NCBI GenBank assembly: GCA_017534445.1
Contig: JAFXWC010000059.1
Location: forward strand, 1-50,378
Direction of reading: 5' to 3'
DNA from: Treponema sp.
Lineage (GTDB): Bacteria > Spirochaetota > Spirochaetia > Treponematales > Treponemataceae
Length of the DNA: 50,378 nucleotides
Translations under genes and position numbers: made by a program
Part shown: positions 15,849 to 24,691 of the stretch, piece by piece
How the letters are laid out: every line of letters starts with the position of its first letter
Position numbering within the stretch: the stretch's first letter is position 1
The notes under the pieces: model-generated
Databases searched by the model: none
The model's input: only the letters and a program-made list of their open reading frames with translations
What the model was told of the DNA's origin: nothing

Positions 15849-16612
15849 TTCAACCCCAAACAAATCAGCAAGCCAACACAAATAGTGCAAAGGGTTTCCG
15901 CCGAACAGACAAACCAGCCGCACAAGTCTCCGGTAACACCGCCAAATTTCTTTACCGCCATAAAACGAAAATATATAAAAAACAAAAGCAATGAAAGAAC
16001 AATAGATATGCCGCACAGGGGAGAAAAATACACCATTGCAATAACACACAAAACGCTTTCAATTGAAAGTATAACATTCACTATTTTTTTTGCACTTGAA
16101 CTAGAAAAAGCATAAAGCGTTCCATTTGTTTTTGCGCATTTAAAATTCACGGCGGCAAAGGCACTTAAGACTCTGCAAAAAGCAAAGCTAAGACACCAGC
16201 TGCAAAAATAATAGTCCAGGGTAAAAAGAGAAGCAAAGCTCAAATAGGCAAGGCAAAGGAGCACAAACTTTATTACCGCAAAGGAGCCAATGTGGGGGTC
16301 TTTTAAAATAAGAAGTTTTTCCTCCTTGCTCTTATAAGAAGAAAGGGCATCGCTTGTATCCAAAAAACCGTCCGCATGAATTCCCCCGGTTACCAGCAAG
16401 GGAATTGCCAAGAGGGGAAGGGTTTGCAAAAGCAATGTTGCTGAATGCCTTTCGCAAAAAAACACCCAGCAAAAAAGCAAGGCTCCGTTTACGGCCCCAA
16501 CAAAAGGGAAAAAGCAAAGAGCATACCGCATGTTTTTTTCATTCCATTCCACACGCGGCATCGGAATTTTTGAGTACATGGAAAACGCAAGCGCAAGTGA
16601 TTTCAATATCAT
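15842..16612 (-). CDS. cobS: Adenosylcobinamide-GDP ribazoletransferase (cobalamin synthase)
   Basis: Final joining of adenosylcobinamide-GDP with alpha-ribazole (phosphate) at the membrane. The 256 residues have the family start (ALAFSMYSKIPMP), the Mg-binding signature GGIHADGFLDTSDALSS (about 76-92), KDPHIGSFA and FGGVTGDLCGW near the C-terminus, with several hydrophobic helices. Length is normal. ATG overlaps the cobC stop (ATGA), and its own stop overlaps the cbiB start. Confidence 0.95.
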   Translation of the reverse strand: MILKSLALAFSMYSKIPMPRVEWNEKNMRYALCFFPFVGAVNGALLFCWVFFCERHSATLLLQTLPLLAIPLLVTGGIHADGFLDTSDALSSYKSKEEKLLILKDPHIGSFAVIKFVLLCLAYLSFASLFTLDYYFCSWCLSFAFCRVLSAFAAVNFKCAKTNGTLYAFSSSSAKKIVNVILSIESVLCVIAMVYFSPLCGISIVLSLLLFFIYFRFMAVKKFGGVTGDLCGWFVCSAETLCTICVGLLICLGLKC

Positions 16613-17205
16613 TTTACTTCCTTATTAAATTTCAGTTTTTCATAGCTGGCATTTTTCTTGTCCAAGAGAATTTTATATCCCTGGCCAAAGCCACATTGCC
16701 ATTCGTAAAAATTTTTATGCTCATGCGGAAAGAAATATTGCATAAGCGCAACAATGGGACCGCCATGTGTAAAAATGGCAAGCTTCATTTCCTTTTCTTT
16801 TAAAAGGATTTTTTTTACAAAAGCCAAAACCCTTTCCTTCATCTGGATGCCACTTTCACCACCGGGGCAAACATTCATCTCATTGCATCCAGAAATCCAC
16901 GCCTGGTACTCAGGATTGTCTTTTAGCTGCTCATAAGAATGGCACTCAAAAATTCCAAAATCTATCTCCCTAAGTGAAGGCTCCCGTTTGTAAGCAAGGC
17001 CAGGATATAGAACTTCCACAGTCATGTCGCAACGAAGCATTCCACTTGAGTAAATGGAATAATCTGAAAGTTTTGGCACAAGTTTCTTTTCTTCCTGTAA
17101 CAGGTCAATTCCTTTTTTGCTTAGGGGAACATCTGTCTTTCCGCAGTACAAGTGGTCTTCTGCTTCTTTTGTAAGCCCGTGCCTAAACAAATAAATGCTT
17201 GTCAC
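16609..17205 (-). CDS. cobC: Alpha-ribazole phosphatase
   Basis: Histidine phosphatase expected to remove the 5'-phosphate of alpha-ribazole phosphate (or of cobalamin phosphate). From the GTG at 17205 the protein has 198 residues and begins VTSIYLFRHGLTKEA, with the RHG motif at 8-10, then YSSGMLRCDMTVE, REIDFGIFECHSYEQL, and the second histidine in FTHGGPIVALM. The GTG overlaps the cobU stop as GTGA and follows GGGTGGCGG; the frame open to 17340 is inside cobU and is not the start. Position between cobU and cobS supports cobC rather than a general phosphatase. Confidence 0.93.
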   Translation of the reverse strand: MTSIYLFRHGLTKEAEDHLYCGKTDVPLSKKGIDLLQEEKKLVPKLSDYSIYSSGMLRCDMTVEVLYPGLAYKREPSLREIDFGIFECHSYEQLKDNPEYQAWISGCNEMNVCPGGESGIQMKERVLAFVKKILLKEKEMKLAIFTHGGPIVALMQYFFPHEHKNFYEWQCGFGQGYKILLDKKNASYEKLKFNKEVK

Positions 17206-18134
17206 TTTCCGCCACCCATTTCTTGAGGAATTCCAAAGCAAACCCTTACGCAAGAAGATTGATCTGCAATCAGCTGGAAATACTCCCCTGTTTTTTCCCG
17301 CCATTCGCGCAGGTCTTTGTCCACAGGAACCACTCCGCAAAAAATATCAGTACAAATAAAAATCGTGTCTGCTTTCCAGTCTGTCCTTGGCTGAATTTTA
17401 TTTCTTAGGCAGAAGCATACATAATTTTCCAAATAAGCTACGCATCGTTTTGAAAAATCAGGCTCAGAGTTTTTGTCGCAAAAAGAAATGTCATCATCAC
17501 GAAGACCAAAACGTTTTTTTGCATAGTCAAGCTTTCCGTTGTATGCCCCTCCTGTTATAAAATAATATTTCTTCAAGTCATTTTTTTTCTGCAAAATTCC
17601 ATCTCCACCTTTTATAAAGTAAGCCTGTCCATTTTTCACTTCAACGGCAACATCACTCAATTCGCAAACAAGGCAAGCCGCCTTTGCCAAGACCTGTCTA
17701 AAAGTTTCCGTCACCGCCCCATATTCTTCTGCGTCGGCAAAAATTGAATCGCATACAAAAATGCTGTTTTTACTTTTTTGAATAAAGTTCCGTAACATCT
17801 TATCCAACTTTGGCCAAGCATTAAAATCAGGCTCAGGGTTTTTGAACATGATATTAGAAAGCAGGGAAGTAAGGCTTTCCACCAAAAAGCTTCCGTCTGG
17901 ATTTATTTTACCATCATCAAAAACTTCATTCAAATCGTATGCGCATTCAAGGGTTTTAAATCCAAGCCCAGCGCGGGAGGTCACATGTTTTTTTATCCTA
18001 AGTTCATCCTCTTCGTCATAAGGAATCATCGTTGCAAGATAATAAAGATCTTTTCCACTTGAAATTTTAACAGAGACATTCTGAGCAAAATTACTCTTTC
18101 CACTTTTTGAACCGCCAAAAACAAAAACAACCAT
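17202..18134 (-). CDS. cobU: Tandem CobU-type adenosylcobinamide kinase/guanylyltransferase
   Basis: CobU phosphorylates adenosylcobinamide and transfers GMP to it. Known CobU is ~180 residues; this chain has 310 and holds two units. Unit 1 (1-178) has P-loop GGSKSGKS (7-14), YYLATM, His50 in RIKKH at the position of the guanylylated histidine, and FLVESLTSLLSN. Unit 2 (190-305) starts FITGGAYNGKLDYAKKRF (192-209), a GGxxNGK loop seen in the short Bacillus/Listeria-type CobU. It ends with FICTDIFCGVVPVDKDLREW and a GEYFQLIAD...VRVCFGIPQE segment like the family C-terminus. Unit 2 lacks a clear middle part. It lies directly after cobT (adjacent, no gap). Confidence 0.85.
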   Translation of the reverse strand: MVVFVFGGSKSGKSNFAQNVSVKISSGKDLYYLATMIPYDEEDELRIKKHVTSRAGLGFKTLECAYDLNEVFDDGKINPDGSFLVESLTSLLSNIMFKNPEPDFNAWPKLDKMLRNFIQKSKNSIFVCDSIFADAEEYGAVTETFRQVLAKAACLVCELSDVAVEVKNGQAYFIKGGDGILQKKNDLKKYYFITGGAYNGKLDYAKKRFGLRDDDISFCDKNSEPDFSKRCVAYLENYVCFCLRNKIQPRTDWKADTIFICTDIFCGVVPVDKDLREWREKTGEYFQLIADQSSCVRVCFGIPQEMGGGK

Positions 18135-19229
18135 TTAGAAACCTCTCTGCTTTCGTATCTCTGTCAAATAGGAATCGTCTATTCCTGCCCCATCAAAAGA
18201 TGCCATATCGTTCATAATTGTGCAAGCAGCCTCAACAACCTCAAAGGCCAAGGGACAACCGCTGCCTTCCCCCAAGCGCATGTTTAAATCAAGGAAGGGT
18301 TTTACCCCTAATTCCTCTGCCGCAAGAACATACCCCTTTTCCTTTGACTTGTGAGAAGGAATAAAATAATCCGCACTCACACTTGAAATTCTTTTAGCAC
18401 ATAAGGCCGCAACCACAGAAATATAACCGTCTATCACAATCGGCAAGTGGCATTGCGCACCACCAAGAAAAAGTCCGCACATACCGGCAATGTCAAAACC
18501 ACCAACTTTGGAAAGCACATCCAGAACATCATTGGCGTTCGGTTTGTTTACCTGCAATGACCTTTGTATTATCTGCTTTTTTTTGGCAAGAGCTTCATCA
18601 GTAATTCCTCCACCCCTTCCAGTTATCAAGTCAGGCTGAGTTTTTGTAAGCGCACACAAAACCGCAGTCGAAGTTGTCGTGTTGCCAATCCCCATTTCTC
18701 CAGTTCCCAAAATTTGAATTCCTTCTGCCTTGGCTTTTTTTGCAAGTTCAATTCCAATTCCAATAGCGGTAATACATTCATCCCGGGTCATAGCCGCACT
18801 TTTTGAAATGTTATTCGTTCCCAAACGGATTTTTTTATTTAAAATCTTTTCGCATTCGTAAGCACACTTTATGCCAACATCTACAACCTCAACTTCACAA
18901 CCCATTTTCTTTGCAATTACAGACATTCCTGTTTTAAACTTGGTCATGTTAACGGCTTGCAAGGCTGTCACGCTTTGCGGAGCGGATGCAACCCCCTCTT
19001 CCACAACACCATTGTCGGCGCAGAAAACAACAATACGCTTTTTTGCAACTTCGCTTTTTATGTTTCCCGTTATTCCAGCCATTTGAATGGCAAGCTCCTG
19101 CAAGACCCCAAGGCTTCCCGGAGGCATAGCAAGTTTTGACTGATATTTTCTTGCACTTTCGCATGCTACAAAATCCAAAGGTTTTATGGACTTTATAAAA
19201 TCATATAAATCATTTTCAGTCATTTTCAT
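18135..19229 (-). CDS. cobT: Nicotinate-nucleotide--dimethylbenzimidazole phosphoribosyltransferase
   Basis: Makes alpha-ribazole 5'-phosphate by moving the ribose phosphate of nicotinate mononucleotide to the lower-ligand base. The 364 residues show MPPGSLG (35-41), FCADNGVVEEGVASAPQSVT (69-88), GTGEMGIGNTTTSTA (175-189), and the catalytic Glu321 in MRLGEGSGCPLA. Length is normal. ATG at 19229 or 19223 are both possible; either overlaps the cobD stop. CobT can use bases other than dimethylbenzimidazole, and no bza genes for that base are seen here. Confidence 0.96.
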   Translation of the reverse strand: MKMTENDLYDFIKSIKPLDFVACESARKYQSKLAMPPGSLGVLQELAIQMAGITGNIKSEVAKKRIVVFCADNGVVEEGVASAPQSVTALQAVNMTKFKTGMSVIAKKMGCEVEVVDVGIKCAYECEKILNKKIRLGTNNISKSAAMTRDECITAIGIGIELAKKAKAEGIQILGTGEMGIGNTTTSTAVLCALTKTQPDLITGRGGGITDEALAKKKQIIQRSLQVNKPNANDVLDVLSKVGGFDIAGMCGLFLGGAQCHLPIVIDGYISVVAALCAKRISSVSADYFIPSHKSKEKGYVLAAEELGVKPFLDLNMRLGEGSGCPLAFEVVEAACTIMNDMASFDGAGIDDSYLTEIRKQRGF

Positions 19230-20526
19230 TCAGAACCTTCTTTAGTGCAGACAGGAGAATTTTATTTTTCCTCCTTGTTTGAATTGCAATTCTTATAAAA
19301 TTTGCCCCCAAGTTTTTAAAATCGGAGCAATCACGAACAAGAATTCCTACTTTTATCAATTCCCGGCAAACATTCTTTTTTGTCTCCAGAAGGATAAAAT
19401 TTGCATCACTTGGATAAACGGTTATCCCCATTGCAGACAATTCGCTCTCCAAAAATCGTCTTTCACGTTCAATGAGCAAACTTGTCTTTTCTAAGTATTT
19501 TTCCCCTTTCAAGGCAAGAAGACCAGACTTCTGCGCCAAGCTCGAAACGTTCCATTCGCTTTGTAAAAACTCCAGTTGGCTTATCAAATCCGTGTCTGGA
19601 GAAAGTGCATAGCCAAGCCGCAATCCTGCCATGGAAAATATTTTTGTAAATGCATTCAATACGACAAGGTTTTTGTGCTCTGCAAAATGTTTTATTGCAC
19701 TTGCATTATTTTTGCCAGCAACAAAATCCATAAAACATTCATCAATAACCACAAGAATTCCTTTGGTATCGCAAACTTCTATTATTTCTTTTAAAAGCTT
19801 TTCTTCCACAAGGGCAGAAGTAGGATTGTTTGGATTACATAAAAAAATAGCATCCAAATCATCTGTTATTGAAGGAACAAAATCATGCGTCAGCGCAAAC
19901 TCATCTTCTTTTTTTAGGTCATAATATTTTATATAAAGACCACAGCCCAGCAAGGCCCTTTCATAACCTGTAAAAGTTGGAGCTAAAAGAAGGGTCCTTT
20001 GCTTCTTGCACTTACAAAGCCATCTGGCAAGAAGCGTAATCAAATCCGAAGCACCGTTTCCTATGATAATGTTTTTTTCCCCAAGACCTTTTTTCGCTGC
20101 AAGGGCATTTTTTAGGCTCAAAGAATTTCTTTCAGGATAAGCCCAAGATTTTTTTGCATACCGTTTTATTGCAGCCACAATTTTATAAGGCATTCCAAGA
20201 GGATTAACATTTACGGAAAAATCATATTTTATTCTTACGGTAGACTCTCCTCCATGAACATAATCTTTGGGAATTTGTTCAGCCACAGGATGTGTCTTTA
20301 GCAAAGAAATTATCTTAGAATAATTCTCTTTCAAATGCGGAAAAAGGCAACCAGTGCATTTTTTAATTTTGGTACCATTTCTTACTATATAAACAGGATT
20401 TCCCGGACACTTTGCAAACGTGTAAAAAGGGCAAAAGCAGAACATGCAGTTTATACTATCACTTCCTTTGTGGCAAGGATAATATTTACAAGCGCGGTTT
20501 TCAAAATAACAAAAATCATCTTTCAT
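19216..20526 (-). CDS. cobD: Threonine-phosphate decarboxylase CobD with N-terminal cysteine-rich domain
   Basis: PLP enzyme that makes aminopropanol phosphate for the nucleotide loop. Residues ~80-436 form an aminotransferase class I fold: DFSVNVNPLG, YPERNSLSLKNALA, GNGASDLITLLA, FLCNPNNPTSA, VVIDECFMDF, NAFTKIFSMAGLRLGYA with the PLP lysine, and RIAIQTRRKN. The first ~75 residues are extra and carry nine cysteines (6, 13, 18, 27, 30, 32, 40, 57, 60) in the pattern of the cysteine-rich small domain (Pfam PF04071), with YYPCHKG, CMFCFCPFY and CTGCLFPHLKENY. That domain is often encoded near cobalamin genes and may bind a metal. ATG overlaps the cbiA stop. Confidence 0.93.
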   Translation of the reverse strand: MKDDFCYFENRACKYYPCHKGSDSINCMFCFCPFYTFAKCPGNPVYIVRNGTKIKKCTGCLFPHLKENYSKIISLLKTHPVAEQIPKDYVHGGESTVRIKYDFSVNVNPLGMPYKIVAAIKRYAKKSWAYPERNSLSLKNALAAKKGLGEKNIIIGNGASDLITLLARWLCKCKKQRTLLLAPTFTGYERALLGCGLYIKYYDLKKEDEFALTHDFVPSITDDLDAIFLCNPNNPTSALVEEKLLKEIIEVCDTKGILVVIDECFMDFVAGKNNASAIKHFAEHKNLVVLNAFTKIFSMAGLRLGYALSPDTDLISQLEFLQSEWNVSSLAQKSGLLALKGEKYLEKTSLLIERERRFLESELSAMGITVYPSDANFILLETKKNVCRELIKVGILVRDCSDFKNLGANFIRIAIQTRRKNKILLSALKKVLNEND

Positions 20527-21904
20527 CGCTCACCTTCCTTAAAGCCTTAACTTCAACTGCCTTGTCTAGAAAAAATTCCAAAAACTCATGGCATGAGTTG
20601 TAATACAAATGTGGAAAGCCAGCCAGAACATTTTTATATCTTACAACGCAAGGATGTTTTTGTTTGCCGGACGGTTTTTCCGAAGTAAAGTCCTCGCCGT
20701 TATTGCTGCTTTCAAAATAATGGAATTCATGTCCTTTTATTTCAAAGCGCGAATCCTTTGATGTATATTTTGCATAACCAAAGCGAACAAGTTTCCCTGT
20801 ATAAAAGGATTCACCATCAATCGCACTGCACATTTTGTAGCTTATTCCATCCTGACAAAGAATCTCTTTTTGCAGATACATAAATCCGCCGCATTCAGCC
20901 AGAAGGGGAATATTCCTCTCCACCGCATCGCATATTGCCTTTCGCATAGAAACATTTTCCTGCAACTTAGCAGCATATAGCTCAGGATAACCACCGCCAA
21001 TTATTATAGCGTCTACATCCGGTAAAACCTTGTCATTCACTGGAGAAAAATACTTTACGGTTGCCCCTGCTTCTTCTATCAAGCTTATATTTTTCTTATA
21101 ATAAAAACAGAAGGCATCATCATAAGCAAGGCCAATTTTTAAACCGTCATATTTTTTTTCCGCCAATGCTTTTTCAAAAAGATTGCTGTGTATTTTTTTT
21201 AACTTGCATGCATCCGATGCTATCTTCAAAAGAGACTCTTCATCCAATGATTCTTTCAAGAGGTCAGACGCAAAATCGATTTGGCTCTTAAAGTCCTGAA
21301 TCTCATTTGGCAAGACAAGTCCAAGATGCCTGCTGCCCCATGACAAACGCCCGTCAAAAGGCAAACACCCAAGAACCTTTACCCCGCATTCTTTTTCTAT
21401 CATATTTTTTAATAGAGGATAAAATGATTTTGAAACCTTATTCAAAAACACCCCCTTGATTAAATTCTTTCTGCCATAATCCAAAAAACCTTTTATTGTT
21501 GCACACAAGGAACGGCTCGCACCCCTGGCATCCACAACAAGGAGAACTGGTGTCTTTGTAGTTTTTGCAACATCATAACACGAAGCTTGCAAGGAAGTAC
21601 CACCCAGGCCATCAAAAAAACCCATTGCTCCTTCAATAACAGAAATTTTTTCTTCGCTAGATTCCTCAAGAAAAAGCTGAAGCAAGTCATTTTCAAGGTC
21701 AAAATAACCATCCAAATTCACAGAGGACAAGCCCAATACTTTTTTGTGAAAAAGCGGATCTATAAAATCAGGACCGCACTTAAAAGCCGCCACACCCATT
21801 TTTTTGTTCAGGAGATTCATCAGTGCGCAGGTAAAAAGCGTCTTGCCCGAATTGCTGCAAGGAGAAGCTATCATAAAACGCCGTATGCTTTTTTTACTTG
21901 CCAT
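20516..21904 (-). CDS. cbiA: Cobyrinic acid a,c-diamide synthase
   Basis: Glutamine- and ATP-dependent amidation of the a and c side chains of the corrin ring. From the ATG at 21904 (462 residues) the protein has the P-loop MIASPCSNSGKT (11-22), GPDFIDPLFH, the dethiobiotin-synthetase-like N-terminal domain, and the C-terminal class I glutamine amidotransferase with GGGYPELYA and the nucleophile Cys in LLAECGGFMYL. GHEFHY near the end carries the triad His. The frame reaches 21928, but the ATG at 21904 follows AAGAAGA and overlaps the cbiJET stop (ATGGCAAGTAA). Confidence 0.95.
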   Translation of the reverse strand: MASKKSIRRFMIASPCSNSGKTLFTCALMNLLNKKMGVAAFKCGPDFIDPLFHKKVLGLSSVNLDGYFDLENDLLQLFLEESSEEKISVIEGAMGFFDGLGGTSLQASCYDVAKTTKTPVLLVVDARGASRSLCATIKGFLDYGRKNLIKGVFLNKVSKSFYPLLKNMIEKECGVKVLGCLPFDGRLSWGSRHLGLVLPNEIQDFKSQIDFASDLLKESLDEESLLKIASDACKLKKIHSNLFEKALAEKKYDGLKIGLAYDDAFCFYYKKNISLIEEAGATVKYFSPVNDKVLPDVDAIIIGGGYPELYAAKLQENVSMRKAICDAVERNIPLLAECGGFMYLQKEILCQDGISYKMCSAIDGESFYTGKLVRFGYAKYTSKDSRFEIKGHEFHYFESSNNGEDFTSEKPSGKQKHPCVVRYKNVLAGFPHLYYNSCHEFLEFFLDKAVEVKALRKVSDER

Positions 21905-23951
21905 TCTTCTTGCCCCTTGCAGCCCCACTAAAAGAAACCACCCACACAGGATTCTCTGCTTTTACAAAGTTATACTTTCCGACTTTTTCCGAACGGCTAA
22001 CAGAAACCTGAGTAAAATCTACATCATCCACAGGAAGTGATGAAAGCGTCTGTTGTAAAAGACAAAAAGTTTCAAGCGTAACGGAAGAAACCACAATACG
22101 CACGCTGGGATTTTTCTTTAGCAAAGCCTTTATTATTTCCTTTAGCTTCCCGGAACTTCCACCAATAAAAGCGCAGTCCGGCTTTGGCAGTTCAGCAAGT
22201 CCATCAGGAGCAGTTTTTAGGGTAACCTCTGCGTTGGAAATTCCAAACTTTGCAACATTCGTTTTTGTAAGCTCCACAGCATCTGCCTTCATATCCATTG
22301 CGTATACAAAACCATTTTTTGCAATTAAGGCACTCTCTACGGTAACAGAACCAGTTCCGCAGCCAATGTCATACACAATGGAATTTTCTGTCAAAGCCAT
22401 CCTGTTAAGTATAATCAGGCGCACATCCCTTTTGGTCATGGGGATTTTTGTTCTGCAAAAGTTCTCATCCCCTATTCCTGCGGCAAGTCTCAAAGGCTCG
22501 TCAGATAAGCGTTCAAGCAAAACAGAAAACAAGCCATCCTTCTTAAAAGAATTTATTTCTTTCAATCTGCGGCCACCGCTAATCTCTGCACAAACTATAG
22601 ACTCGTCTTCTCGGGACAAATTGAATCCAATGGTAATTTTAACATTAGGAATGATTTTGCTTTTGTAGGCATTACCAAGTCTTTTAACCAGATCGTGCAG
22701 GTCCTTTTTCCCAGAAAGAATCACAAAGCACCTTTGATTATCTTTTATGAATGACTCAACATTGCAATATTTTCCATGCATGCTCAAAAGTTTCCAGTCC
22801 TGCCACGGAATACCGATTTTTGCAGAAAAATAATTGACCGATGAAAGCCCCGGCAAAAGCGAACAGGAATATTTACCTGAACATTCTTTAAAAAATGATG
22901 TTGCCCCACTGTAAAAACCACTGTCACCGGAAAAGGCAAGCAAAGGTCTCTCACATTCGGGATGATTTTTCAAATATTCATTTACATATTTAAATTGATA
23001 TGAATCTATTTTTTTCTTTCCATCGAACAATGAATTTTCAAGAACCGTCCTTGCGCCAAAAACCACGTCTGCATATTGAATGGCATCAAAGACTTCTTTT
23101 GTTATAAAATCCTTGCCGCCGGGACCAATACCTGCAAGAACAATCTTAGGTACAGAGAATGCTATTTTTCTTTGCAGAAATTTCTCCAAGAAAGCAAGGG
23201 TTTCTGAATAAGAAAAAGACTTCTGACACTTTTTGCTCTTCTTTGCCTCTGGATTTTTTACAACAAGCGTAACAGCTCCGCATTTTTTTGCGGCGATTAT
23301 TTTTTCTTCAAAACCACCGGCCGCACCAGTCTCTTTGGTAATAACAAATTTTGTTTTTGTCTCGCGAAACATAGCCTCATTCATAAAAGCTGAAAAAGGC
23401 CCCTGCATGGCAATGATATTTTTTTCACTTACGCCACTCTGCATGCATTTTAAAAGGCTTTCTTCTGAAGGCAAGACGCGGACAAAAACACGGCTTTTAT
23501 CTTCAAGGATCTTTGCTATAACCTCCAGCTCCTTGCTTCCTGTGGTTACAAAGACATTTCCCTCTTTGTCCTTTATGTATTCGGAAGCAGATTTTACAGA
23601 ATCAAAAAAGAAGACCGAATCGCCAAAATCGTTTTGCTCATCAATGTCTCTTAATAGACGGATGTATTTTATGCCAAGCTCGGAACAGACAACTTTTATC
23701 TGTGAAGTAACTTCCAGAGCAAAGGGATGGGTTGCGTCAACAACACAAGCACACTTGGATTTTTTTACGGCAAGACACATTTGTTCTTTTGTCATCCTGC
23801 CGGAAAGAACCTTGCACCTTGAATTTCCCTCAAGCAAATTTGCTCCGTAATCGGTTGCAACGCTTACTGTGCAAGAAATATTATTCTTCTTTAGAAGCTC
23901 AAATAATTTTCGTCCTTCCGTTGTTCCTGCAAAAATAAAGACCTTGTTCAT
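21894..23951 (-). CDS. cbiJET: CbiJ-CbiE-CbiT triple fusion (reductase and C5/C15 methyltransferase-decarboxylase)
   Basis: One 685-residue chain holds three corrin enzymes. Residues 1-262 are CbiJ, cobalt-precorrin-6A reductase: IFAGTTEGRKL, VVDATHPFA (70-78), LRDIDE, GPFSAFMNEA, ITKETGAAGGFEEK. Residues 268-480 are CbiE, the C5-methyltransferase, with the SAM-dependent tetrapyrrole methylase start IVLAGIGPGGKDFIT and LLAFSGDSGFYSGA. Residues 495-685 are CbiT, the C15-methyltransferase/decarboxylase, with MTKRDVRLIILN and the SAM motif YDIGCGTGSVTVE (527-539). CbiE-CbiT fusions (CobL) are common; the added CbiJ is not. ATG overlaps the cbiH stop as ATGA. Confidence 0.93.
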   Translation of the reverse strand: MNKVFIFAGTTEGRKLFELLKKNNISCTVSVATDYGANLLEGNSRCKVLSGRMTKEQMCLAVKKSKCACVVDATHPFALEVTSQIKVVCSELGIKYIRLLRDIDEQNDFGDSVFFFDSVKSASEYIKDKEGNVFVTTGSKELEVIAKILEDKSRVFVRVLPSEESLLKCMQSGVSEKNIIAMQGPFSAFMNEAMFRETKTKFVITKETGAAGGFEEKIIAAKKCGAVTLVVKNPEAKKSKKCQKSFSYSETLAFLEKFLQRKIAFSVPKIVLAGIGPGGKDFITKEVFDAIQYADVVFGARTVLENSLFDGKKKIDSYQFKYVNEYLKNHPECERPLLAFSGDSGFYSGATSFFKECSGKYSCSLLPGLSSVNYFSAKIGIPWQDWKLLSMHGKYCNVESFIKDNQRCFVILSGKKDLHDLVKRLGNAYKSKIIPNVKITIGFNLSREDESIVCAEISGGRRLKEINSFKKDGLFSVLLERLSDEPLRLAAGIGDENFCRTKIPMTKRDVRLIILNRMALTENSIVYDIGCGTGSVTVESALIAKNGFVYAMDMKADAVELTKTNVAKFGISNAEVTLKTAPDGLAELPKPDCAFIGGSSGKLKEIIKALLKKNPSVRIVVSSVTLETFCLLQQTLSSLPVDDVDFTQVSVSRSEKVGKYNFVKAENPVWVVSFSGAARGKKNGK

Positions 23952-24691
23952 CCCCTAACCTCCGAAGCATACCCGCGGGGAGTAATAAGTTTTCCATTCT
24001 TCTCATAGGTCAAAGAATTTCCAATAAAGACAGTTGTAAACATGTCCACACTTGCATTTTCCAACTGGCCAAAATTACAAACAAAAGTTTCTTCCCCGCT
24101 TCGGCCAATATTTTTTACATAAGCACAGGGACGGTCTTTGGGAATAAAGTCAGAAACAAGACTGCATGCCTTATGCAAATAATCAGCCCTTGTCTTGCTG
24201 GAAGGATTATAAAGAACAATGCAAAAATCAGCAGAAGCCGCAGCCCGCAACTTTTGCGCTATTTTTTCCCAGGGATTCAAGCGGTCGCTCAAACTTATAA
24301 CCACAAAATCATTCACCAAAGGAGCACCTATCAAAGCAGCACCACTCAAGGCGGCGGTAACACCAGGCATTACCTCTATTTGTACAGCCGGAAAATTCTC
24401 CGCTAATTTGTAAAGCAGTCCCGCAAGCCCATAAACCCCGGCATCGCCACTGCACACAAAGACGACTTTTTTTCCTTCTGATGATTTCTTTAATGCAAGC
24501 AAACACCTTTCTTCCTCATGCATCATGGGGCTTGAAAGTATTTCTTTTTCTGGAAAATACGGTTTCAGAAGCTCAATATATTTTACGTAACCGGCAATCA
24601 CATCACATTCTCTAAGAGCACGCTCAACTTGAATTGTCAACTGATCGTAGGAACCTGGTCCTATTCCTGCAACTATTAACTTATTATTCAT
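23948..24691 (-). CDS. cbiH: Cobalt-precorrin-3B C17-methyltransferase
   Basis: Methylates C17 and drives ring contraction in the anaerobic pathway (CobJ/CbiH family). The 247 residues start NKLIVAGIGPGSYDQLT, the tetrapyrrole methylase signature, then VVFVCSGDAGVYGLAGL, VMPGVTAALSGAALIGAPL, FVVISLSDRLNPWE, FCIVLYNPSSKTR and a C-terminal VFIGNS. Length is typical of the stand-alone enzyme. It overlaps cbiG by 8 bases and cbiJET by 4. Confidence 0.95.
   Translation of the reverse strand: MNNKLIVAGIGPGSYDQLTIQVERALRECDVIAGYVKYIELLKPYFPEKEILSSPMMHEEERCLLALKKSSEGKKVVFVCSGDAGVYGLAGLLYKLAENFPAVQIEVMPGVTAALSGAALIGAPLVNDFVVISLSDRLNPWEKIAQKLRAAASADFCIVLYNPSSKTRADYLHKACSLVSDFIPKDRPCAYVKNIGRSGEETFVCNFGQLENASVDMFTTVFIGNSLTYEKNGKLITPRGYASEVRG

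Noticed and set aside
15849..16049. N-terminal extension of CbiB
   Set aside because: The added residues are out-of-frame cobS sequence; the ATG at 15848 gives the family start and couples to the cobS stop.
17206..17340. N-terminal extension of CobC
   Set aside because: It lies inside cobU; the GTG at 17205 with a ribosome site gives a normal RHG phosphatase start.
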